Assembly (NCBI GenBank): GCA_000320605.2
Contig: KB445795.1
Location: 495,867-559,866 of the forward strand
Direction of reading: 5' to 3'
Length of the DNA: 64,000 nt
From: Gelatoporia subvermispora B
Taxonomy: Eukaryota; Basidiomycota; Agaricomycetes; Polyporales; Gelatoporiaceae
Every line of letters starts with the position of its first letter. Within the stretch, counting starts at the first letter, position 1. The notes under the pieces were generated by a model. That model was given only the letters and a program-made list of their open reading frames with translations. It was not told the DNA's origin and made no database searches. Made by a program: the position numbers and the translations under genes. This document shows positions 1-11,602 of the stretch, one piece after another.

Positions 1-75
1 CGCGAGGACAGCATGAAGCTCGTCCGAAGGAAGAGAAACGATCTTCTCGGTAGAAATATGCACAGGTTGCGACAT
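1..75 (-). CDS. Partial N-terminus of an unidentified leftward gene
   Basis: An ATG on the minus strand opens a frame that stays open for 25 codons to the window edge. It begins MSQPVHISTEKIVSLPSDEL and continues to HAVLA. The composition looks like a real N-terminus rather than a chance frame, but the family cannot be told from so little. The rest of the gene lies outside the window. Confidence 0.35.
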   Translation of the reverse strand, partial: MSQPVHISTEKIVSLPSDELHAVLA

Positions 76-808
76 TATCAAATAAGATAGAGCGGCGAGA
101 GCTAGCAGGCAAGGCTGTTGTGTGATTTACTTGTCCTCGTCGTGCGTGGTTCTGTGAGATTTATATGGACTGTCATCGATCCTGGCCACATATACCGAAA
201 ACATCACTTGAGCGGCCTAAAATATGGCCACGGATGAGATTCTCTGATAGAGGTGGACACAATGAGGAAGGGGACAATGCACAGAATACATGCTGTGCGC
301 CATGCGATTGCAGCACACTGACAGAGACGCTGCGGCCAAGTATTCCGCGTCGGAGGTCGATGCGAAGTTCCGGAGCACAATACGCAGAGAGTACCTGGGT
401 TTGAATTCTGATCTGTGAACGATTGGCCACAACTCGGAGTTGCCAAGACGTGGTATATCCTAGAGTGATGGGGTGATGGTCGATTTGGATGCATTGGTCC
501 GAGGTCGACGAAGAAATTGATGATGCGGCGGCTCGACCTTGCTGCACAAAATTTAAAATCACGGTGACATTAGAGATATACTATTGAGACACATGCTGCA
601 GGCCGTCCACCGACTATCGCAGTACCAGGGCTCTTCCCGCGAGTTATTGGTCCACGTCGAAGTAATCATCGCCGCCACCTCAGTGGCACCAGGAACCCGG
701 CGTTTCAGTAGACGCCCAAGGCGGCAGCGCTCGCCGCACCGCCGCCGGCTGCAGCTCAAGCTCAAGTCGCTCGACCTCTGGCCTCACCGAAGCCTTGCTG
801 TACGTGCT
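76..808. other. Upstream region shared by two divergent genes, nothing recognised
   Basis: About 730 bases lie between the leftward partial gene and the rightward phosphatase gene. Open frames occur on both strands but none shows a recognisable domain, and they overlap each other in antisense. The stretch most likely carries both promoters and 5' untranslated sequence. No clear TATA box was seen. Confidence 0.3.
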
Positions 809-3800
809 ATGGATGCCATTCGCGTAGCGAAGGTCTGTGTTACATACGCGGACGATATTTATGTTTGTCTCAATATCCCTGCATTGTCCAGGTAGAGGGC
901 GTGCTGTGCAGCAGTGGGGGTATCAACTCGACCGGGACTCTCCATCTCACCGCCCATCATCTCATCTTCCATTATGACGACCCGGGACGAGAGGAGTTGT
1001 GGGTTAGTTGGACCTACTGGCTTGTACAAGCTGATGGCTGATATGACCTTCAGGTCCCGTACCCGCTCATCTCGCTGGTGACGCGTCTGCCGCTCACATT
1101 ACAAGGGAGTTGCCCTCTGACCGTCCGGACACGAACCTTTGAGGCGATATTTCTGTCATTTGCATCAGAGAAGGATGCAGTGGACGTATTTGAGAGTGTC
1201 AAAGACTTGACAGTCGCCAGTGCGTGATCAGCTCCATACACCCGGTCCATCTAATGCATTCGTAGCTTCGGTGAACCAGCTATACGCCTTCCACTATGTA
1301 CCAAACCCTCCCTTCACCTCCCAGAATGGCTGGACCCTATACTCACCACGAGAAGAATTTGGTCGTATGGGTGTTGGTACGCGGACGAAGGCATGGCGAT
1401 TAACTGACATCAACAAGGATTACACTGTGCGTTGCCTACGAGGTACAAATTCCTCGCTGGCATTGATAACATATAGTCGCCCTAGTTCTCACCAACATAC
1501 CCTGCCAAATTGGTCGTGCCGACACGGATCAGCGATACTACGCTACAATACGCAGCGAAGTACCGCAGCAAGGCCAGAATACCTGTTCTCACATATCTTC
1601 ACTGGGCGAATTACGTACGGCATATCCGTAACATGTGCCATTCCCAAACTGACGGTGGTCCATCAATAGGGAAGCATCACCCGATCCAGCCAACCTATGG
1701 TTGGCCTGACAAACAACAGGTCAATACAGGACGAGAAGCTCATAGAAGCCGTCTTCCAAACCCACCATAACCCGGAGTCCCGAGCTTCTGCTGGACCTAT
1801 CTATGGAGCCACTGCTACGAATCTCATCATCGATGCCCGACCTACCACCAACGCTATGGCGAATACCGCCAAGGGCGCTGGTACGGAGAACATGGATCAC
1901 TACAAGGATGCAAAAAAGGCTTACCTTGGGATCGACCACATCCACGTCATGCGCGAATCGCTCGCAAAGATCGTCGAGGCGCTCAGGGAGACGGAGACCC
2001 TTCCGATAGGTGTCGCAAGAGACCAGACAGGAGAAGGCATGGTCGCTCCTGTTCTCGATCGGCAAGCGCTGCGGCGATCAGGCTGGCTACGACACATTTC
2101 GGCGATAATGGAAGGCTCCCTCTTGATCGCCCGCAATGTACACGTCAACTCGTCGCATGTGCTCATCCACTGCTCGGATGGCTGGGATCGGACGGCGCAG
2201 CTCTCGTCGATCTCACAATTATGCTTGGATCCTTTCTATCGGACGATGCGCGGCTTCCAGATTCTTGTGGAAAAGGACTGGCTTTCCTTCGGCCACAAGT
2301 TCCTTGATCGATGCGGACATCTATCCTCTGAGAAATTCTTCTTGGCGCCAGTGGACAACACCGGCGGGGGTGCAGAGGCAGCGCAAGCATTCCTGGCCTC
2401 GGTGCAAAATAGGTTAGCTTCAAATCACCATATCAAGGAGACAAGTCCGGTATTCCACCAGTTCCTCGAGTGTGTTCGACAAATTCAGCGCCAGTTCCCG
2501 GAGAGATTCGAATTTAACGAACGATTCTTGCGCCAATTGTACTACCACCTGTACTCATGCCAATTCGGCACATTCTTGTTCAATTGCGAGCGTGAACGAC
2601 GAACTAGTGAAGGAGGCGGACCTCCTCCATGCGAGCGGACAGTCAGCGTCTGGGACTTCTTCAACTCGGAGTCAGAGCTCTCGCTGAACCGCAACCCGGA
2701 ATACGATGCTTCTTTGGACGACCCTGCTCGACGTGCTCCGAAGGCGGACATGGGTGTCCTAATGCCAAACCCCAAGGACGTGCGGTTCTGGCACGAGCTG
2801 TACGGTCGAACGGACGAGGAGATGAATGGGAGATTCGTTACGAAGCAAGTCACCCAAGATCCCGAGTTCGTGGCACCGGTAGAGAGTGCAGAGGACGATC
2901 CGTCAGGTTCACTATCTGCTTCGGCAGCAGAGGGTGTCCCTCTCCCTCCCTCTCCAGCCACCTCGCCGTCACCAGGTCCTACATCCCCTTCTCTCGCTCG
3001 CGTGGTACTCGACAGGAGCAATTCCCCTACGCTACAAGGTCATGCAATGTCAGAAACTCGCAGAACGCGCCATGAGAGCCTGCGCGGGTTCGACGGATCA
3101 TCTTCTCGTAAATGGCATAGCACACTTGGTGTCCCACCTCGCACGCCGTCGCCGAATCTCCCTGGAACACGCTCTCCTACCTCCCCACGCGCACCTGCCG
3201 TCTCAGAGCTTTTCTCGAGTGGAGGGATGCGCTCTGTGTGGGGCAAACTTTCCTCGAACGCAACCGCTGCAATCACCGCCGTCCAGGGCGCGTACGATGG
3301 CGTTGCGAAAGACTTCCGCGGGCTCTCGCTAGCCGGCAGCGAGCAAGGGCAGGAGCCTGGCGGCGAGCTCAAGTCGCGCGAGGAAATCTCTGCGTGGGGG
3401 ACACACGAAGGTGGTGCGGGGCCGAGGAGGCCCATGTCGCCGCGCATGGGCATTGCCGCGCACACGGTCGGCGTGTCGGCGGGTACGAACCCCTGGGCGA
3501 CGACAAAGACGCGTCCGGCTGTCCCGTCGAGCTTCCTCGAGGATCAGCGACCGCGTGCATCGCCGGGCGTACCGTCGGAATTCTACGACAATCCCTGGAG
3601 CGCGCCTCAGGAGCCCGAGCCTCCACTGTGGACGGAGACGAAGAAGGCGGAGGTAGAGAGCACACTCCCGAGGGACCCGACGGTCGAACTTCCCGCGAGC
3701 GTGTCGCGGGCGCCCTCGCGCTCGTCAACGCGGCTAGGAGACGGGGCGTTGGGTTTGAGAACGGTGGAGAGCCCGCTCGACACGGAAGCGAAGCCGGGCG

Positions 3801-3877
3801 TGCCGACTCCCCCTGCGTCGCAGCCACCGCCCTCGCCTCCTGCCTCCTCGGACCCACTCGGTGTTGGATTGCTGTAG
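809..3877 (+). CDS. YMR1: Myotubularin-family phosphoinositide 3-phosphatase
   Basis: Six exons can be joined in frame: 809-832, 892-1002, 1054-1219, 1266-1426, 1486-1614 and 1670-3877, giving 932 codons. The first ~95 residues form the PH-GRAM part (LHLTAHHLIFHYDD, then VPYPLISLVTRLP). The phosphatase domain follows, with YSPREEF, LHWANYGSITRSSQPMVG and the CX5R active site HCSDGWDRTAQ (catalytic Cys near residue 365). Myotubularins with this loop remove the 3-phosphate from PI3P and PI(3,5)P2 on endosomes. The C-terminal ~400 residues are Ser/Pro-rich, apparently disordered, with no visible FYVE or coiled-coil. Every splice site is GT-AG. The start is chosen because the first nine residues lead directly into the GRAM fold; an earlier start is not excluded. 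Confidence 0.93.
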
Positions 3878-4242
3878 CTTGTAGATTATGTTGTGTCAAT
3901 TTCGACGCACGAGTCATTATCACACTGGATAGAGATTGCGGAAACAGTAGCGACAGGTGTACGTGTTGCGGATGTGTAGGAATATAAGTATGGGCCGACT
4001 CGACGGCGAGCCGAGGAACGTCGTGAGATGCGCATTTCTCGCTCTGGACGATGCATCGCGCGATAATCGTGCGAGGGGATGTAGATGTGCTGGCAATGGG
4101 ATCGTATCAGAATGTATATCGCAAGAAATCCTGTTGGCTCGCTGAAGAGAGAGTCTGTTTCTCGTACAACGGCGCCCGCAGGCGCGCAGCGGTGTCTGAG
4201 GACATATGGCGTGCGCGGAGTGTCCGGGGTCCGATCGCCTCA
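3878..4242. other. Intergenic, 3' end of YMR1 and distal SAM synthetase promoter
   Basis: This stretch separates two genes on the same strand. Frames present on both strands overlap and have no recognisable domain. No repeat or RNA gene was seen. Confidence 0.4.
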
Positions 4243-4340
4243 TATTTTTATAGAGGACATGGCGACTCTCAACTGTCTCAGACTCGCTTGCTCGTGTCCC
4301 CCTCTTATCGCCCTCATCACCCTCTCCCTTCCTCGTCGCC
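4243..4340 (+). promoter_or_regulatory. Core promoter of the SAM synthetase gene
   Basis: A TATA-like stretch (TATTTTTATAGA, 4243-4254) sits about 90 bases upstream of the start codon. It is followed by a strongly CT-rich tract up to the ATG. TATA plus a pyrimidine-rich leader is typical of highly expressed filamentous-fungal genes. The start context is GTCGCCATG. The transcription start itself cannot be seen. Confidence 0.5.
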
Positions 4341-5748
4341 ATGTCTGCCAACGGTGTTGTCCATGCCGCCCTCGCGCCCGGCCACTTCCTCTTCACCTCC
4401 GAGTCTGTCGGCGAGGGTCACCCCGGTAAGTTGCCATGTCTGAACTTTGCCATGTACTAGGAAGTTTACTGGTCATATAGACAAGATTTGTGACCAGGTC
4501 TCCGATGCTATCGTGAGTCTCAATGAGGACTTTTGACTGAGGAAATGCATGCTGAAAACTTGTCACACAGCTCGATGCCTGCTTGGCTCAGGACCCCTTC
4601 TCCAAGGTCGCTTGCGAGACTGCGTCTAAGACTGGTATGATCATGGTCTTTGGTGAGATCACCACCAAGGGCCAGATTGACTACCAGCGCGTTATCCGCG
4701 AGACCATCAAGCAGATCGGCTACGACGACAGCTCTAAGGGTTTCGACTACAAGACCTGCAACATCCTCGTTGCGATCGAGCAGCAGTCGCCCGATATCGC
4801 GCAGGGTCTTGACCACGGCGCGCTCGAGAACATCGGTGCTGGTGACCAGGGTATCATGTTCGGCTACGCGACAGACGAGACCCCGGAGTACATGCCGCTC
4901 ACCCTCGTCCTCGCCCACCGCCTCAACGCGGCGATGGCGGCTGCCCGCCGCAGCGGTGCCCTCCCCTGGCTCCGCCCCGACTCGAAGACCCAGGTCACCG
5001 TCGAGTACCGCAAGGAGGGCGGTGCGACTATCCCGCTCCGCGTGGATACGGTTGTCGTCTCGACGCAGCACGCCGAGGAGATCTCAACCGAGGAGCTCCG
5101 CAAGGAGATTCTCGAGAAGATCGTCAAGCAGGTCATCCCTGCGAACCTTCTCGATGACCGCACCATCTACCACGTAAGCAGCATCCCTCTCCGCTTTGCA
5201 GGACTCGTGTTGACTCGCGGTTCTTTATAGATCCAGCCTTCGGGACGCTTCGTCATTGGTGGACCCCAGGGTGATGCTGGTCTCACTGGCCGTAAGATCA
5301 TCGTCGACACCTACGGTGGTTGGGGTGCGCACGGTGGAGGTGCTTTCTCCGGCAAAGACTGGTCCAAGGTCGACCGCTCCGCTGCGTACACTGCGCGTTG
5401 GATCGCCAAGTCGCTCGTTGCGGCCGGCCTTGCCCGTCGTGCCCTTGTGCAGCTCTCGTACGCCATTGGTGTTGCTGAGCCGCTGTCGGTCTACGTCGAC
5501 ACCTACGGCACTGGCAAGAAGACGGACGAGGAACTTGTCGAGATCATCCGCAAGAACTATGACCTCCGGCCTGGTGTCATCGGTATGTTACTTCCGCTAC
5601 TTGAACCTAGATCCTGTCTCTGACATGTCTTCTGTCCACAGTCCAGCAGCTCAGCCTCCAAAAGCCGCAGTACCTCAAGACTGCGTCGTACGGCCACTTC
5701 GGCAACTCGGAGTACACTTGGGAGCAGCCCAAGAAGCTCGCGTTCTAA
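4341..5748 (+). CDS. SAM1: S-adenosylmethionine synthetase (methionine adenosyltransferase)
   Basis: Makes S-adenosylmethionine from methionine and ATP in the cytosol; the product is the cell's methyl donor. Five exons are separated by short GT-AG introns (near 4425-4481, 4513-4570, 5175-5230 and 5582-5641). The N-terminal exon carries [15 protein letters not shown], split by the first intron after HP. The two family signatures are present: [15 protein letters not shown] in the central domain and [19 protein letters not shown] in the third. Length, about 395 residues, is normal. The protein ends EQPKKLAF. Codon use is strongly biased to C- or G-ending codons, consistent with high expression. 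There is no sign of damage. Confidence 0.97.
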
Positions 5749-6609
5749 GCTTCGGCAGAGCGCGCGCTTTCGCCAGCATTGTCTGGCACCCACCCACCCG
5801 CATCGGAAGTTCATCCTTCCGTATTTATAACGCATGTTTTGCTGTCGATATACCTAGACCTACGCCCGCCCGCCCGTGCTTCACCACGAGGCCCGCCGCC
5901 CGGCCCTGGCGCCGCCCCGTGTCCCGCGCTGCCCCCACCCGCCCTCACTTCCGCCCCCCATGCATCTATGCATATGTTATATGCTGGACCGCCGTGCACG
6001 CAGGCCCGGGACGCTAGGTCGCACACACTGCTGACTGGATGAGGAGATGATCTGTAGAGTGACGTTGCATATGAGTGTTGTTGTAATGTTGCAGAAGTAA
6101 TACAATCGCGTTCAACCGCGTACTACATGGATCTCCGTGTGCTCTACAAGTCCAGTCATCGCGCATCAAAGTCATTTTTTGTGTGTCAGATTTTTTTCCG
6201 GCTAATTTCTTGCTTGTTGCGAGGAGGTGGCAAGGGCGGACCGGAGTGTCGGACGTGTGGGATAATCTCGGTGACGTCATGGGCGCGTTGGACGACCTGG
6301 ATGGCGTTGGTGATGTCCGCGCTGGTGCTAGCTGGCGCGCGTTGCACTCTTATGAGCGTGCCCTGACGGCCTCACCATCTTCTACACCATCCAGACGCTC
6401 TCGCCGTCTTCATAACCTCACTCACTTCTGTCGCATACAGCGGCCGCAAAGAACGTGTCGTGACTTCGGCCGACGACAATTCCAAACTATATGCGGTGTT
6501 AGGGAAGACCACACTAGATCAAGATCGTGTGCACCGTAGTTTCGCAAGAACCTGACGAAGGAGCGGAACTTGTATAAACTGTAGAACAACAACGCTTATC
6601 ACCGTCGGC
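5749..6609. other. Intergenic, SAM synthetase 3' region and NDE promoter
   Basis: About 860 bases between two rightward genes. A C-rich stretch (5860-5960) lies in the probable 3' untranslated region. Frames at 6127-6539 have no recognisable domain. No RNA gene, repeat or mobile element was seen. Confidence 0.4.
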
Positions 6610-9599
6610 ATGTGGGCCGCAACAGCAGCCCGACGTGCACTAGCAACACCGTGCGCTTCGGCGTGGAGACCTAAACTTCCACCAACGCCGTCTGTCGCCT
6701 CTCCATTGCGGCTTCTCTCGACGCATACACCGACAAATACCTTCGTTCAATATAGACCCATACCCCGTGCTGGCATTCCCCCTGCTTTGGCACTGTCCTC
6801 TCCGCCTACGGGATCCCTGCTGCGAGCACGCCTGTTCTCCACGTCTCGACCACATTTCGCACCGGAATCTACTGGCAAATCGGCACCCAAAGGATCGCGT
6901 TTCTGGCCCAACACCCGCCTTCTCGGCCGCTACACGCTCTATCTCTGCGCTTCCAGCGCCATTGGTCTCACCGTCCTCGTCACTGCCATTTTCATCCACG
7001 ATGCATTCACGTACAATGAACAGGTGCGTACTATATGCACAATACATCGCGTTCCAGATTAATATACAAACCTTTGTGATGCAGCACATTGACGGCGTTC
7101 CCGTCGCGCCGCTCGCGTTGCACCCCGAACGTGGAGGCCCGAAGAACTTGCCGGTCGTACGGAGCCTGCTCTCAGACATCGAGGACTCAGAGAACGCAGC
7201 TCTCACCATGAAGCCTCACCTGGTCATCGTTGGCGGCGGATGGGGGGTGCGTGTTTAATATCCTTATCGTTCACCGACAACCCAACTGACTCCGGCCTTG
7301 CCTCTCGTTTCCAATCGCGACACGTTCTGATGATGCCACCACTGTGATCGCGCCCGCATGTGCACGTCGTTTCATTCCGAATTCGCGTTCTGGGCTCGCG
7401 CGCGCCGCAGGCAGTGGGCATCCTGCAGTCTCTCCGCCCTGGTGACTATCACGTGACCGTCGTGTCTCCGGAGACATTCACTACCTTCACACCCCTGCTG
7501 CCATGTACGTGACTGTTATGGTGTTTAGTCATACCGAACTCTAATTTCTGCGCTACTAGCTGCGGCTGTGGGCACGGTCCAGGTCCGTTCTTTGGTTGAA
7601 CCACTCCGGAAGATAATTGCGCGTCTGCGGGGACACTTCCTCAATGCTAAGGCAGTCGATCTCGTCATGTCGGAGCGCCTTCTTGAGGTCGAGACTAATG
7701 GGGTCAACGGCCCGCAAAGGCTATATGTTCCGTGAGTACCGTTATTGATAACTGTATAGGTGCAGCCGGTCTAACACATAACAGTTACGACAAGCTTATC
7801 ATCGCAGTTGGCTCGACGTCGGCAACACACGGCGTCAATGGACTCGAGCATTGCTTCCAGTTGAAGACCACGCAGGATGCACGTCTGATCAGGCAGCGTA
7901 TTATCGGTATGCGCTGTGTCTCGTCTGACACAAATCAATAACTTACGAGTTGCAAAGACAACTTCGAGCAGGCTTCACTGCCCACTACGTCGCCTGAAGA
8001 GCGCAAGCGCCTTTTGAGCTTCGTCGTATGTGGAGGTGGTCCTACAGGTGTTGAGGCTGCTGCGGAGATCTATGATCTGTGCCAGGAGGACATCATGAAA
8101 TACGTGAGTGTCATTTAGTGCGCGAGTGTACCGGGGCGAATACTCACGGAACGTTGTAGTATCCTAAGATTTGTCGTGGCGAAGTGTCAATTCATGTTAT
8201 ACAGAGCAGGGAACACATTCTCAATACGGTGCGTCAACGGTCGGCTAATTTGTCCAAATGTGTGTATGAAGACTTACATCTGTGTAGTATTCCGAGGCAA
8301 TTTCGCGATATGCCGAGGTGCGAATTTTTCTAGCACGTCCAACTCTCTTACCGATCACCGACTTTCCCACTTGATAGAAAAAATTCTTGCATGACGAGAT
8401 TGACCTTATCACGACCGCACGCGTTGCAGAAGTTCATCCGGACAGCGTTGAATACACAAAGAAAGGAAAAGATGGCAAACCTGAACGCCACTCCATTCCG
8501 ACGAATTTTGTGCTCTGGAGTACTGGTATCGCCATGAATCCATTCGTTGCGAGGGTCTCGAGCTTGCTGTAAGTCTTATGTCATGGCAGTCGGGCAGCAG
8601 GCTGACTAGCAGCTGTAAAGTCCCAACCAAGTGCATAAGAAGGCGATCGAGGTTGATGCGCATCTGCGCGTGAAGGGATCGCCGCCTGGGGAGGTTTATG
8701 CCATCGGTGATGCAAGCACCGTGAGTTTTTCTTGCTCGCTTCGATGTATAGGGGAAAGCTCATAAAATTCGGAATAGATCGAGACATCGGTTGTAAGCTA
8801 CCTCTTGGAGCTTGTGGACGAGGCGGATAAGAACAAGGACGGGAAGATCGACTTTGATGAATGGCAGGTCATGGGTGGGTGCTGTTCAATGTACTCGTCA
8901 AAGCATGTTTCTGACGCGCTAGAGTCAAGTCAACCAAATCAAGAAGCGCATTCCAATGGCCGAAGCGCAGCTTGACAAGGTATGTAGAGAAGTATCGCCA
9001 TTGGAGCACGGACCCTGATTCCAGACATAGGTCCGCGAGCTATTCGACCTATACGACTCGGATGCGGATAACAGTCTCGAGCTGAACGAGCTCGCGATCC
9101 TGCTGCAAGAACTCGGGAACAAGATCACAGCGCTACCTGCGGTGGGTTCCCCTTCTTCGACTGAATATCTGATCGCATCTTGACGAGCGGGACATTTCTA
9201 GACCGCACAAGTCGCCTCGCAGCAGGGCAAGTACCTCGGGTACAAGTTACACAAGCTTGCGAAGCAGCGGGACGTGCTCGCCGCGAACGGCATCATGGGA
9301 CCGGGCGCGGATGAGGCCGTGACAGGACCGTTCCGCTACCGCCACCTGGGCTCGCTCGCGTACATCGGTAATGCGGCGGTGTTCGACCTCGGCAAGTATA
9401 GTTTCATGGGTGGGCTCGTGGCGATGTACGCGTGGCGGAGCGTGTACTGGAGCGAGCAGGTGAGCATGCGGACGCGGGCGCTGTTGATGATTGATTGGAT
9501 TGTGAGGTGAGTAACTCTGGTGTATGTGCGTCGCCGAGATGTAGCTGATCTTCTTGTCTGGGAAGGGGCGTATGGGGGAGGGACTTGTCCAGGCTGTGA
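6610..9599 (+). CDS. NDE1: Type II (alternative) NADH dehydrogenase with EF-hands, mitochondrial
   Basis: Oxidises NADH and passes electrons to ubiquinone without pumping protons. The N-terminus (MWAATAARRALATP) is an Arg/Ala-rich presequence, followed by a hydrophobic segment (YLCASSAIGLTVLVTAIF). Two Rossmann dinucleotide motifs are present: VIVGGGWGAVGIL, split by an intron after WG, and VVCGGGPTGVEAA. Between the second Rossmann fold and the C-terminus is a calcium-binding insert: EF loop 1 DKNKDGKIDFDE is canonical, loop 2 DSDADNSLELNE has Asn in place of the usual Gly at position 6. EF-hand insertion marks the Ca2+-responsive external enzymes known in Neurospora and plants, so the active site probably faces the intermembrane space. 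More than ten exons, one only 30 nt (8288-8317). The C-terminus keeps the membrane-associated LGSLAYIGNAAVFDLGK region. The last exon encodes GVWGRDLSRL and stop. Confidence 0.93.
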
Positions 9600-9894
9600 A
9601 ATTGATACCCACTCGATATCTAGAATCTCTTCGTAGAAAATGAGGCTTCGAATGGGGAATACCCATTGTAGTCCAACAACACAGCCCTGAAGTTCACCCG
9701 GTGACTTCGCATCAGTCCTATGCTATGTATATTTGCAATTTGAAGGAGTTGTTAGGTGCCACGATTGCGAATGCATCGCTGACATCCGCCATCGTGCATC
9801 TAGATCATAGGCACTTGATAAACGTATACATCGTCAGACCCCACAGTGTCTCTGTACGAGCGCTTCCTCAAGCACAGATGAAGCTTGCCACAAG

Positions 9895-11024
9895 GTGCAT
9901 GCTGCGAGCGCGAACTCTTCTTTGGAGCCCGAATCTTATGCAGATCTCGCAAAACGAGACTTATTCGAGCCTATGGGACTCAGCGGTAGTCACTTCCTCG
10001 CAACTCCCGACAATAAACATGACATTGTTGTTGCATCTGTAGATCCGGAGGTGGCGGTGAGTACTCTTGTAATCTGCAAACCCTTTCCTGATAATGTTGA
10101 TAGGATCCCGATTTCCTGGATTCAATGAATGCAGCCGGCGGTCAATTCATGTCGCTATCCGACGCGTCCACAGTCCTCCATATTTTACTGAATCCTAGGC
10201 ATCCAAAAAGCGTTCCCACAGGCTATTCACTGAATCGCTGGGTGCAGCCGGTGCATGATTTCGAAGAGGACAACTGGACGCAGATAGGACAAATCTGGGG
10301 GATCATCAAGGCTCGTGACTCCAATAACCGTTTGCGAAAGATCTATCTGAAGAGTACGTCACTGAACCATTCACGACATTTTGTTATAATGAGAAAGGTG
10401 CAAGCTGGTGACGTTGCAAGCTACCATTCTGTCACAGCCTTTCATCCTGGGACGTCCTACGGAGTCGCAACCCTCATGACCGGTAGCTTCAACGGTGCCG
10501 CCAAGCTCGCCTATGACATATTTGGAATCATGCAGCCCGCTATGGACCAGGCCCTGGCAGAGCTTTGCGTATCTCTCTATGCTGGCCAATGGTCAAGCAT
10601 CGATCGCCATAGCGAAGCGAGCATAAGCGTTGACAGAGGTACACTGTACATCGAATGCCTGATATTGAACGGGAGTGATGTATTAGCGTTATTTGGCACT
10701 ACCGGGCGAGTGGCGCTGCGAGGAACTGAGAGGCGGGATGAACTTCGGTATATTGAGCAGGTGTTCGCACCCTTCGACGTTGAGTCACCTTTCTGTAGGC
10801 TGGATATTGGGATCCCTGAGATGAATGGTCAAGAGCATTTGGGTTGCATGCCATATTGGAACGTGCAAGACGACTGGGAGATCCGTAATGGTGTCCCCAT
10901 CAATCTGCTCTACTTCATGGGCGAAGGGGACACCCGAACATTGTATTATCCGTCCGTGGTTGTTTTCATGAAACGCTTCTCGGAATGGTGCGCACGCTCG
11001 GCGCTTCACGTCGTCCTATGTTAA
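9895..11024 (+). pseudogene. 5'-truncated beta-lactamase-like serine hydrolase remnant
   Basis: The readable part starts near SLEPESYADLAKRDLFEPMG and continues through a short intron into NAAGGQFMSLSD and YHSVTAFHPGTSYGVATLM. These belong to the fungal class C beta-lactamase/penicillin-binding-like hydrolases (Pfam beta-lactamase family). The N-terminal third, which should hold the SxxK nucleophile and the YxN motif, is absent from the ~300 bases between this and the NDE stop, in every frame checked. The frame then stays open to a stop at 11022-11024. An intact enzyme is unlikely. Either the 5' half was lost, or a strongly reduced protein is expressed. A 3n-length intron near 10351-10397 does not break the frame. 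Confidence 0.55.
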
Positions 11025-11602
11025 TTTGTACCTTCCAACAGATAGACGGACACTGATGAGATGGACTGAGAGATCTCGGGTCGATGGAATAAAGTGATTG
11101 AGGCGTCGAGTCGTTCCGACTGTGGAACATCACTTGGGGAGCTCAGAGAGGTAATAGCACAGCCGCAAGTGTCCTCGTAGTTGTACTTCCTATAGTTGGT
11201 TTATGAAAGACCATCGCGGCTCTGACCTGAAGAGGCTTGAGCGACAACCAGCAGCCTGGGGCACGATGGTTGCACCCTATGTTTGCTTTGAGGACGACTG
11301 GACCTAGTGGCGGACATCACAGCAGACGCGAGGATGTTGTATATTGACAAGCTCACACACTGAGCGGAGGTGACATACTAGAGCTCTTCAGCTCTGTGGA
11401 CTTTACCGCTTTGCGTTCTACTGACAGGCGGAACGACGCAAAGAGTGTCAGAAACTTTCTAATGTTTGTCCAAATTTGATATCAGAAGTAGACCTCTTCT
11501 CATTGAGATGAACGCCCTGGATTAGGCTGGGTGCAGAATGCTTCCTAACACAGTGATGTATGAGGCTTGTAGCCAATATGCCATGATAGTGAAGCCTTAC
11601 GT
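11025..11602. other. Convergent intergenic region, nothing recognised
   Basis: About 580 bases between the rightward hydrolase remnant and the leftward F-box gene. No frame with a recognisable domain, no tRNA and no repeat was seen. Confidence 0.4.

Noticed and set aside
173..562. A 129-codon minus-strand frame near the left edge
   Set aside because: No domain, overlaps two other frames, and no splice pattern joins it to the partial gene at 1-75.
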